Both the position numbers and the translations under genes were made by a program. Positions 11,097 to 20,442 of a DNA stretch of 64,000 nt are shown here, in pieces (the first letter of the stretch is position 1; each line of letters begins with the position of its first letter). The stretch comes from Rhynchopus euleeides. Its lineage: Eukaryota > Euglenozoa > Diplonemea > Diplonemida > Diplonemidae. The stretch is taken from NCBI GenBank assembly GCA_963210315.1, contig OY723323.1, positions 310,001 to 374,000 on the forward strand, read 5' to 3'. Below the pieces are notes generated by a model that ran no database searches, was not told the origin of the DNA, and was given only the letters and a program-made list of their open reading frames with translations.

Positions 11097-12722
11097 ATGC
11101 ACACCATGATGTTGTTCTGTGCGGCCCTCGTGGTGCACTCCGCTGCATACACCCCCAGGCACTGCCACCGTGGTGAATGGTGTTGGCCGTCGGAGTACAA
11201 GCTCCAGAGGCTGCGGACCAGGCTGAACCCCGAGATGCCACGCACACTGGAGCAGCTGCCGGACGGGCCGTACGTCTCTGCCCTTCCAGTGGCGTTGGAC
11301 GGCACAGATGTGCAGCCGCTGTACGGGCTGGGGACAGAGCAGATGGAGCCGCTGTACATCAGGACGAACCTGTCGATGACGTGCAAGGACGAGCGCACCT
11401 TCGACACCTACTTCTGCAAGGCACAGACGACTCAGGTGTACGGAAACGCTGACCCTGACTTTGTGGTGTTTGTGCTGACTGCAAGACATGTGCAGACGAC
11501 AGTGCGCTTTGCCCGCAGGCACAGGCTGTGCATTGTGGTGGCGGGCAGCGGGCACGAGTTTGTGGGGCGCAACCAGCCCCTGCACTGCAACGGCGGCAGC
11601 ATCCTGATCCGCACCACCCTGATGCGGTCCAAGGAGGCAGACCTGGACGACGTGGCTGAGCTGGGTCACGAGTCATTCCGCTTCGGTGCAGGCATGGTCT
11701 TCTCTGAGGCTCACGAGTTTGCAGCATCGCACGGCAGGATGATCATGTCTGGCCTGTGTCCCACAGTCGGCATCGTCGGGTGGCTGCTGGGTGGCGGGCA
11801 CGGCCCCTTCGGTCCACGCCTTGGCCTTGGTGTGGACCAGCTGATGTCTGCTTCTGTCGTGCTTCCGACTGGCCGCCTCGTCACCGTCACTGCCAACGGC
11901 CCCTACTCCGACCTGTTCCGTGCCATGCGGGGCGGTGGCGGATCCACGTGGGGCATCATCACCAACATTGTCATCAAGGCGCACCCCATCCCTGCTGACG
12001 GGCTCACCATGACGTACCTCCGCGAGATTGGCTCCATGGCCGACACCTCGAAGTACGAGACTATTGTGCGCTCTCTGATCAGCTACCAGCTGGAGCTGCC
12101 TGCTGAGGTCTCGATGGGGATGGCCCTCTACATCAACAAGCAGGCTGGCGTGTGGGTGTGCAGCACATGGACACACATCTACGGCGGCCCCAACAGCTCC
12201 CTTGCCGAGGGTGTGTTGGCCAGGCTTGCTGGGATGGGGATCGAGCCCCCTGCCCTGCAGGTCATCCCTGCCGCAAACTCCCACATGCTGACGCCCTACA
12301 GCCCCAGCAACAACCCTGTGCGCCCGTGGAGCGAGGACTCCCCTCTCAACTCCGTGCTGATCTCGCGCGAGCAGGTCCCGCAGCTCGCAGACTACGCCCT
12401 GGAGGAGACGCTGTCGTGCACCGTGTCGACGTGCGTCGTGGCTCTGGGCGGCCAGCTGACAGGGAACATCGGGTCTCCCCAGGACCCCACCGCATCGATC
12501 AGCCAGAAGCTCCGCACCGCCCCCATGATGTACCTCTCGTACATCGCCTCGCAGGAGGCACTGCTGGAGAAGTTTGGGCAGGATGTGTACATGTCTGAGT
12601 CAGGGCCCAACGTGCCCCTCGCATCCTACTGGGGTGACAAATACGACTTCCTCCGCAGCGTGAAGCAGAAGTACGACCCCCGTGGTGTCTTCGGCTGCCG
12701 CAAATGCATCTCCCCGTGGTGA
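11097..12722 (+). CDS. Secreted FAD-linked oxidase, berberine-bridge-enzyme-like (copy 1)
   Basis: 541 residues, single exon. I start at the ATG opening MHTMMLFCAALVVHSAAYT, a typical signal peptide; the frame is open further upstream but from a non-ATG codon. The mature protein follows the FAD-binding_4 / PCMH plan: an N-terminal substrate-side region (20-118), then a flavin-binding region (about 119-295). His153 in AGSGHE and Cys221 in SGLCPTVG are the two positions that carry bicovalent (8-alpha-histidyl, 6-S-cysteinyl) FAD in berberine bridge enzyme and glucooligosaccharide oxidase. LLGGGHGPFGPRLGLG follows as the glycine-rich segment. The C-terminus ends with the BBE motif YWGDKYDFLRSVKQKYDPRG (511-530) plus VF. 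The length is normal for the family. It probably oxidises a sugar, alcohol or alkaloid-like substrate with O2 outside the cell or in an endomembrane compartment; the substrate cannot be read. It is duplicated at 20443-22068. Confidence 0.9.
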   Translation: MHTMMLFCAALVVHSAAYTPRHCHRGEWCWPSEYKLQRLRTRLNPEMPRTLEQLPDGPYVSALPVALDGTDVQPLYGLGTEQMEPLYIRTNLSMTCKDERTFDTYFCKAQTTQVYGNADPDFVVFVLTARHVQTTVRFARRHRLCIVVAGSGHEFVGRNQPLHCNGGSILIRTTLMRSKEADLDDVAELGHESFRFGAGMVFSEAHEFAASHGRMIMSGLCPTVGIVGWLLGGGHGPFGPRLGLGVDQLMSASVVLPTGRLVTVTANGPYSDLFRAMRGGGGSTWGIITNIVIKAHPIPADGLTMTYLREIGSMADTSKYETIVRSLISYQLELPAEVSMGMALYINKQAGVWVCSTWTHIYGGPNSSLAEGVLARLAGMGIEPPALQVIPAANSHMLTPYSPSNNPVRPWSEDSPLNSVLISREQVPQLADYALEETLSCTVSTCVVALGGQLTGNIGSPQDPTASISQKLRTAPMMYLSYIASQEALLEKFGQDVYMSESGPNVPLASYWGDKYDFLRSVKQKYDPRGVFGCRKCISPW

Positions 12723-14284
12723 TGACGTGCATCACGACCTGGAGTATCACACTTCGGGCAAACCACCACGGTGCATTTTGGGTGGTTTTGGCAGCGCCGC
12801 CTCCTCTCGTGTGCCAGTCGGTTCTGTTTTGTCGATTCAAGTGTATAGTGCAGGCCTTAGTGCCGGCCCTCTGTTGTGCCAACCGGAGGGCCAGGTTCCC
12901 ACTCACTTTATACCGCCTCCCTTCCCCGTGTCTCTGCCTGCCCCTGCTCGTGGGTGTCGTGTTCGGTTGTTGCTCTGCACAGTTCCGCGACAAAGCGAAC
13001 TGCACAGCCGGCACAGAAACGGGCGGGCTTTGTTTGTTTAATTTCAAAGTTTCTCCAAGACAACGAAACGGAAAACACCCTCGTCTGGGTTTGCGAGCCT
13101 CCTCTTCCCCTGCCCCCTGTAGCGGGGAAGAGCACACAGGGAGAGCTCGATCAGTGGATTGCTGGGGGGAAGTCCTATCACCACACACACACACACACAC
13201 CTGTGGTGTGATGGCGGGCCCTGAATCCGCAGAGGGTTCTACCGACTCGAGAAGCGGCCACCCACACACCCAGGCCCTCCTCAGCCATTCTTCCGTCCGT
13301 GAGGTTACCCCACCCCCCACAAATACTCCCCTGTCCCGGGATTGACTTTTTCATTCCCCTTGCTTGTTCTTTTTCCCCCCTTTGTTTGCTCCATCCCGCG
13401 AGCCCGCCCTCCGTCCACATTGCTTCCCGTTCCCCACTGCCGCACGTATGTTCTTCTCTGAGGGCCCCTCTTCACGGGGCGATGGTGATTAAAAGCTGTT
13501 CGGGCCGGCAGACCTCCTGTGTGCATCCCAAACGAGTATCTCACAAAAAGGAGTATGGAAAAACCGCACAAATGCACCAAAAAAATGCACTGTTTTCTGC
13601 CAGCAAAGAATTTTATCGATCAATCGCATGGGCAACCCCAGGAGGCACAACCCCTTCCCGGCCGAGAATGGGGGGGGAGGGAAGCATGGTGCGGTTGCCG
13701 TCACATGCGCAGCCCGGTTGTGCCTGGGCTCACCACGCCGTCCTCTATTTTTGGCATGTTTTTCTTAGTATTTTTTTTTCATTTCGTGCGATCAGCGGCG
13801 GGAAAACAAACACCCCCACCCCACCCCCCACCCCCCCCGAGTTCTGTGCTGCTTTGTTTTTCTCGGCCCATCATTTTGCTTTTATCAACGGAGAGGCAAA
13901 TGCCCCCAGGCCGACAGCAAAACAAGCAAAAACGGAGGTCGCAAACTTCAAGCCATTCTTTTTCTTTGGCGCCGCCAGCCAGCAAGGGCGTGGAGGGGGC
14001 TGCGTTTCATTCTGGCAGCCCCTTGTTTGACTCTGCCTTTGCTAGTTCGAAGCGCCGGAAGCGTTGCGAAGTTTTTTTTTTTGCGAACTCAGGAGAAGGG
14101 GCTTTGCAGGACTGAAGCTATATGACATTATGGGTATCACCACTGCTGTTGGCACGTCACAGGGCCATCGGCATCGCCTGTGTGACACAAAGTGTTTATC
14201 CCGCGAGAATTACAGCCTCCGCGGCTTTGCTTTCTTCTCTCAGGCAGTGGCATCAGTCGGAGAAAAAAAAACGATTTGACAAGC
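12723..14284. other. 3' flank of BBE-like gene 1 inside the duplication
   Basis: No gene is supported. There is an AC microsatellite at 13179-13201, pyrimidine-rich tracts and a C tract near 13805-13838. The open frames are short, overlapping and equally long on both strands. Confidence 0.45.
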
Positions 14285-14353
14285 TCATACCTGAATGTTG
14301 CCCGGTATGAGTATAAGGATTTTCAGAATTGCCAATAATTTTTTTTACTAGTT

Positions 14354-14555
14354 ACGAGCGACGAAGCGTAGCGAAGTCGCGAAGTAACGAAGGAAATCGT
14401 ACGACTGAAGCTTTGGATTAGCACCTCATGCCACTTCACAGGGCCTCAACACAGCCTTGAGACAGCAAGTGTGCGCTTAACAAAAAGTAGTCCGGAACTG
14501 TTCTCCCACAGTTGCTGGACAGGGTGTCTATAATAAAGCGAAAGGAGTACGATTT
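14354..14555 (+). repeat. Dispersed repeat M
   Basis: Same family as 9345-9540. It begins ACGAGCGACGAAGCGTAGCG, includes GCCTCAACACAGCCTTGAGA and TAGTCCGGAACTGTTCTCCC, and ends AAAGCGAAAGGAGTACGATT. It lies just outside the right break of duplication copy A. Confidence 0.8.
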
Positions 14556-14862
14556 CTTGGTGGTTCAGGCCCAAATGGTGTGAACAAATAATATTTCCGG
14601 AGAAAGAAAAGTACCATGGCGTGAGCCACGGATCCCAATGATGCAAATAAACGCATTTTCGGGAGGAGGAAAAAATGGCCCAAAAATGGGCCCGGGCGGG
14701 CCATGGGGCCTGGCCCATGTCCTCAGTGTCTGTCATTGAACCTCTGGCTTTGAGGCGACGATCCAGCCCGCACTGACGAGCCTTGGCGCCCTCATCGAAC
14801 CCTTGGGCGCAATTTACGCAAGTTCAGGAAGATGGACTGTACCGCACAAGGAACAGATGTTC

Positions 14863-15083
14863 AGTACCGTGGCCTCCGGCGGCTGGGGGGCTCTGCCCCC
14901 CAGACCCCCGCGTGACGTATGCCTGTCGACCAAGCCCTTTGGGATCACATCAGGTCATGGAATCCAGAGACCGCCCTCAGGAGGACGCACCCAACTCACC
15001 ACAGAATCTGTACCCCACAAGGAACAGGTGTTCGCGACCGTGGCCTCCGGCGGCTGGGGGGCTCCGCCCCCCAGACCCCCCTG
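14863..15083 (+). repeat. Paired GC hairpin modules, ~173 bp apart
   Basis: Two direct copies (14863-14909 and 15036-15083) of the CTGGGGGGC-N3-GCCCCCCAG hairpin module. They are separated by a spacer with the recurring words ATCAGGTCATGGAATCCAGA, CAGGAGGACGCA and CACAAGGAACAG. The same module-spacer-module layout is seen at 31870-32075, 37829-38043, 47870-48093 and 62915-63104. Confidence 0.8.
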
Positions 15084-15377
15084 TGGACCTCTTTGCATTC
15101 TCTGGACCACCTCTAAGGGTGCACCACTCTTCTACAGGGTCAAACTGCATATTCCCACGTTTTCTCGTGTTTCTGTACGGGGTCTAATAAAATATGGACT
15201 CATCCGCAGAACACGTCTGGGGGCACCATGGATTCCAATGTTCCGAAACATGCCGTTTTCGGTGTTTTTCGGGTCACCTGCGGTGCGCACCACCCAAAAA
15301 ATGGGATGAAACAGGTCACGAAAACCAAGAAAAAAATTGAGTATAAGTACCGGGTTTTTGGCCGCTTTTTGTCAGAA
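15084..15377. other. Spacer, no gene
   Basis: Unique-looking DNA between the hairpin pair and the TIR element at 15378. Nothing is identifiable. Confidence 0.35.
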
Positions 15378-17357
15378 CATGAATCTGCCCCGTTAACGGG
15401 TAACCGGTATTACCGGGTATTACCGGAAACCCGGTAATCGGCCTCCATTACCGGGTATTACCGGGTCAAAAACGGGTATTACCGGGTAAAATCGGGGGTA
15501 TTACCGGGTCCGGTAATACCCGTTTTCGTATTACCGGGGATTTTCCGTGGGGATTTCCTTGGTACAGGGATGGTTCGTGGGGTGTCGCAGTGAATCAACT
15601 GCAGGGTTCTGGTGATCTTCCGTCTGGCAGTCCAAGGGAAGGTGCGCGGGGGGAATGTCAGGTGTTAGGTGACCCCCCCTGCGTTTATCTGAAGGCCAGC
15701 CTCTGCAGCCCCTCCTGGCCCACCCCTCACAGAGGCGGCCCTGGGAACACTGGGAGTGGGAACGGCTGGGGAACACCCACGTTCAGTACAACCAAGATCT
15801 ATGAGGCAGGCCTTGCGGCATGGCGGTGGGGGGCTGTGTTGGCGTGGCGTGCCCCGATGATTACACAAACAAAGGTCGAGATAATGAGCCCAGGCCCTGA
15901 TTCCAACACCTGTTCGTTCAACCAAGATCTATGAGGGACACACACCCCCCTGTCTGTGACTGTGTCCTCCGTGTGTTGCCTCCTCTCCCTCCCTCTTCAA
16001 TGCACTTCATGGCCTCGTCCGCTTCCACGGACGCAGAGCGTGTCGTCACACAACAGGCCGTCCACGAGGCTAAGTTCTTTGAAGCATGCATCATGACTTG
16101 TCCCGACTCGAACCAAGCTGATGATTTATCAGAGGGACCAGTAGCCAAGCAAGATGACAAGAAGCAGGCGCAACTCGTGCATATATTGAGGGCCTGGTCG
16201 AATCCACGTTTTGCTGGGACTTCTCTGGATTGCATCATATCGTAAGGGGTCGCTCAAATACCTTGCCGCACCAGCCCGGATCTTAGCTGCAGGTCCTGTA
16301 CAGAGTGCCAGGTGCTCTTGTCAAGGGTGTCGCCAGAGAGGCTTCACATGGGAATGTGCGTCTTGCTGTGGAGCGTATCACAGAGAATTTCTCAAAATGG
16401 AAACGTGTCGACACCACAACTCCAGAACCAGCTCTTCCCGTCCACCTGCCCAAACCAGCCGTTGTCTGGGAGTCGTGAGGCCACCACGTGGGTCGACTGC
16501 AGGCTGGTTAGCTTCCGCTCATCATACACGGGGCGGATACTCAGCGTCCCGAAGGCAGGTGCGATTATCCACCTTGGCCCGGGGGCAGTCCAGTGGCGAG
16601 CCCGTGTTGAAGCCACCCCAGCAAATATAGCAAGTCCGCTCACCGTACTGTGACCTGCTGTGGCAGGAACCACAAGCCCGGCCACGCCAAGAAGCATCTC
16701 TCGGTACCATAATGCTCGTTGGCTGCTCGCAGGTAAGTGTTGCGACAAGCACCCAGCCAGCAGAGCGATGTGACCGAATAACGGAGCTGGCGTGACCAAG
16801 CACTCGAGCCTGGGGTAAGAGAAGATGGCTTCCCTGAACGAAGGATCGATCATTGAAAACGAGGAGCCCTTCGCTCTGTGCCACTGTGTGCCCAACTGTG
16901 CCACTTTGCAACCAGTTTGGTGACGCACCGTTTCTGCATTTCTGAGCCAAGGTCCTTAAATGATGGAAGCTACGGGAACAGTGGCTCGACTGCCTGATCT
17001 GACGACACCGCCGGCTCTGGAAGGGCTCAGGTGGTGTGTGGGCACCGTGCAGTAGTCAGCATTGCTGCGAAACTCGAAAAGTCTGCAGTGAGCCACACAA
17101 ACCAGACATGAACTGCGGAACCCATCTTTCGATCACCCCATGCGCCATAGAATCCAATGTCGACCACAACACACTGCTAAGGGGAAGGGAATCAACCCAA
17201 AAACAAAGGGAAATTCCCATGGAAAATCCCCGGTAGCGCTACCGGGCTATAACCGGGTATTACCGGGCAAACGGGTATTACCGGACCCGGTAATACCCGT
17301 TTTTCGACCGGGTAATACCTGGTAATACCCGGTAGCCGTTAACGGGGCAGATTCATG
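15378..17357. mobile_element. 1.98-kb TIR element with 6-bp target duplication
   Basis: The ends are inverted: CATGAATCTGCCCCGTTAAC starts the left end, and its exact complement ends at 17357. The arms continue as ~150-180 bp of TTACCGGGTATTACCGG-type repeats, both finishing at an ACCGGGGATTTTCC block (left near 15559, right near 17208). The 6-mer TCAGAA flanks both sides (15372-15377 and 17358-17363), as expected for a target-site duplication. Internally there is a candidate two-exon gene (16000-16653). There is also a repeated word CAACCAAGATCTATGAGG at 15789 and again at 15918. This is a DNA transposon of unassigned superfamily. Confidence 0.7.
16000..16653 (+). CDS. Hypothetical two-exon gene inside the TIR element
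   Basis: Inferred model: exon 1 16000-16241, intron 16242-16292 (GTAAGG donor, AGCTGCAG acceptor, 51 bp), exon 2 16293-16653 ending in TGA. The phases match (2 then 1 nt), giving 200 residues. Exon 1 begins MHFMASSASTDAERVVTQQA and has a mixed, protein-like composition. Exon 2 begins with CTECQ. The alternative frame across 16299-16420 is also open and Cys/His-rich (CSCQGCRQRGFTWECASCC), resembling a small zinc-binding module, so which frame is used is uncertain. I do not recognise the product. Its position between TIRs makes a transposon-encoded protein or its remnant plausible. Confidence 0.25.
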
Positions 17358-17384
17358 TCAGAATAAGCTTCAGGTATGGACAAG

Positions 17385-18141
17385 CTGCATGCTTTCCAAA
17401 GCATGCCCCTGTCTCCAGGTTTGGGAAAACCAGGTGGACAACATACCGTAAGAAGGGATTGTACCATCGACTGGGCCGGCCTTTCTATTTTGTCTGTGGC
17501 TGTGCCCAATACATTTGAGGGTTTGTATTCCAACAAATAAAACACGTGGTTTGGCATTTCCTGGTTTTGTCTTGTGTTGCTTTCACTTCACGATCCGGCT
17601 GGCAGAGGGGCACAGATAGGTTTAGTTTGCCAAAGCCCTCCGATCGGGGGGCTGGAAATGCTGTGATTTGGGGGAGGGTTCCGGCATTTCTTTGAAGGCT
17701 TTTTTGACCGTGCTCCGACCAGCCCAGAGCCTTCCTTCTTTTTCTTCCTCCACGATTTTGAGTTACAGAAAGCGGCAGGGGGGGGGGCGGCGCGAAAGCC
17801 GCGAAAAAGTAACACGGGAGGAAATGTTACTGCGACTGAAGCTTTAGGATGGGCACTTTTTAATGACACGTCACACGGCCTCAACAGCCTTGAGACACAG
17901 AAGCGAGAGTGAGAGGGATTTGAGGCCCCCCGCCCCCAGGTTCCCTGCCCACCTGGTCGCACCCAAGTGCCTCACACCGGTTCTCTCCCCACCCGGTGAT
18001 CCACCTGACGGATACTTCACAGAAGTGTGCTCGACAAGACAACAGACGCCCCCAGGGCGGTTCTTCGTTGCCCAACAGGGTATTCTCTACTTTATAGCGT
18101 CATTGATTGCGCTGCTCTTTTTTCTCTCTCTTTTTTTTGGA
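17385..18141. repeat. Linking repeat C, copy 1
   Basis: Runs from GCATGCTTTCCAAAGCATGC to the T-rich tract before BBE duplication copy B. It matches 23625-23900 in its first third, 25339-25895 in the rest, and more loosely 4937-5280. Internal landmarks are ACACGTGGTTTGGCATTTCC, GGCACAGATAGGTTTAG, GCGAAAGCCGCGAAAAAG and CCTCAACAGCCTTGAGACAC. No gene is seen. Confidence 0.75.
17904..18017. mobile_element. 114-bp insertion with 8-bp target duplication
   Basis: Compared with the sister copies (24135 and 25780 regions), this copy of repeat C is interrupted by 114 bp starting CGAGAGTGAGAGG and ending GACGGATACTT. CACAGAAG occurs on both sides (17896-17903 and 18018-18025) but once in the empty copies, so it is a clean 8-bp duplication. 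There is no TIR and no coding capacity. It is a short non-autonomous insertion. Confidence 0.75.
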
Positions 18142-18698
18142 GATTTCTTTCCTTTCTTCTGTGCAGGACCACTACACAGGTCTGCTTCTGATGAAAGGAC
18201 AGGCTCCGCGACAAACAAAGAATATTATCCCCCCCCCCCCCGATATTTTGAACGGCATTTGCTTACACTGCAACACCAGCCGCGATTGCCTATCTACACA
18301 TGGGAAGTGGGTGGAATCCTGCCAGTCCTGCACTGCACCCTCCACCCGCCCTTCCTGTCCCACTTTATACCATCTAGTTTCCGGAGAGAGAGCGGATGGG
18401 TTGCCGGGTTTGGTGGTGGTGTTGGGGTTGCCCCCCTCCTCCTCCTCCCCCTGCACTGTGCCCCCCCCCCCGTCTCCTCCGACTACACTCGTCCCCCCCC
18501 CCTCTCCGTTCTTTTCCCGCATTGCTGTTGTTGTTTTTTGCCCCCCCCCCCCCTTCCAACTCCCACGTATCTACACATCCACACATGATTTCGTCATAGC
18601 AGCACAGGCGTGGCCAGTGCTCTCGTAAAGGGCATGCTATGCAAAAAAAAACAAAAGAGGGGGTTTGCAACGCGGTTCTTTTGGTGCATTTTTACCCG

Positions 18699-18894
18699 TT
18701 ACGAGCGGCGAAGCGTAGCGAAGGCGTGAATTAGCGAAGGAAATCGTGCGACTGGAGCTTTAGGATTATCGCCTTCATAGGGCCTCAACACACCCTTGAG
18801 GCACAAGTGTGCGCTCAACAAGAAGTAGTCCGGAACTGTTCTCCCTCAGTTGCCGGACAGGGTGTCTACCATAAAGCGAAAAGGAGTACGATTT
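18699..18894 (+). repeat. Dispersed repeat M (inside duplication copy B)
   Basis: The counterpart of 9345-9540, essentially unchanged. Confidence 0.8.
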
Positions 18895-20442
18895 TTCACC
18901 CGTTCCCTCCACCACCCCCTCCCCCCTTTTTTTTTGTCTGTTCCCCCACCTTCGTCGTCTTTTTATACCACATCAGCAGGGCTTTCTTTGTTTAAAGCGA
19001 CCTGCCGGTGTTACAAAATGATAAAGGGGAAGCAGCGCGCTTTTGGGGAAGCGATAAATAAATGCAATGGGGCAAATCGTACATGTGCAGCCTAGTTCTC
19101 ACGTGTACGTGATTGTCGACACCAAAATGTAATACAAAACCCTCCAGGGACCCGGGTGATGTGTTTGCTCTTTGTCTCTCCACCACGTGTTGTGTTGGGT
19201 CTGGGATGGGGCGGGGGGGGGGGGGGGGTGAGGGAGTGAGCCGGCGACAGCCACAGCAACACATCTCCTGGATGGCTCGCCACCAAGCTAATGCTGGCGG
19301 GCCATCCTCTGCTGTGTCGGTGATATCCTCCTCCTCCCACCCCACCCCACCCCGCCTCTGGGGCTGTCTTACACAACGAACCTCTTCAATAACCTTAACA
19401 CTTTACTCTCTCTCTCTCTCCACCCCCCCGCTGACCCAGCACCACTCCTCGAACCTGCAGTTAGAGTGACAGATAAGGTCAAAGACTCACTTCGCAGCAT
19501 ATCTTACACCCCACACACCCCACCCCTTCACCCCCCCCCCCCTGATTTACAACTTGTCCCCAGCCCCCGACCCCGTCCCACCTCCACCATCGCTCCCCCC
19601 CCCCCCTCCCCCTCAACGTTCGGTCACAGTGTTGTGACAACTTTAGCAGTACGGCTGGTAGCCCAGCCTTTCCCGAGGATTGGTGTCATCCAGGAAAGGC
19701 TGTTGGTATACACTTGGTGGGCTGCAGTCTATGCATGTTATACGATGTGCGCTTGGTATCGATCGTGGTCTGGGGTCTTGGAAGCTCCAAGTTGCGCCAG
19801 TGTTTGTTTTTTTGGCAGAACAACGTGTTTCTCGAGGTGAAAACGAAACGGCTCGTGACAAGAAGCGTTCGGTATCCTGCAACACATATGATCCAGCGGG
19901 TCCCGTTCGTACAGAAGAAAACAAGGAACGCAATTCCGAGTCGTTTTTTTTGAAAGAAAAGACCTATCTGAATCCTTCTGTGATATTGATGTGCACAGAG
20001 GAAGAAACAAACGGCATGCGAAGACAGGAGAAGGAGAAGAACATCGAGTAGTCTTCCAGGGCTCCCGCAGTATTTTGGCCCTGCTCCTGCCCAACGCCGC
20101 ACAGGGGGGCGCAGAGGCTGCAGGGAACGTCCCTCTCGGTTGCCTCCCCGCATTAAACCAAAACCTTACCGAGGCATGTGTCAGGCTTGCAATGTCGGAT
20201 TGAGGACACAGCAGGGAGCCCGAACCCGGGGGGTTTAAGAATTTAGTTTCCGCCGATGTTTTCAGCCGGCGGAGGGTGTGGGCACGGCATCTTGCAAGAA
20301 ATCATAGTGACGGCAGGAGCAGCGCGGTGCCCCCTTGCCACCCCTTGGTGTTGCAGTCAGCAGCGTGCACCGGCCTGTGTGTGCACTGGGGGGGGGGGGT
20401 GCGCACGCCTCACCACACCACACCCGCCAGATACCTGTCACA

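Larger units (their letters stand above)
8786..14284. repeat. Segmental duplication copy A, ~5.5 kb, carries BBE-like gene 1
   Basis: Collinear with 18142-23622 at very high identity. Most differences are homopolymer lengths and scattered substitutions. The left break is at GATTTCTTTCC and the right break is just after CGATTTGACAAGCT. It contains the upstream region, one dispersed repeat M copy (9345-9540), the BBE-like coding region and ~1.5 kb of 3' flank. A third, internally deleted copy lies at 25896-26290. Confidence 0.9.

Noticed and set aside
16392..16928. 178-aa minus-strand frame inside the 1.98-kb TIR element
   Set aside because: It overlaps the plus-strand exon 2 model, has no recognisable domain and is no better supported; kept only as an alternative.
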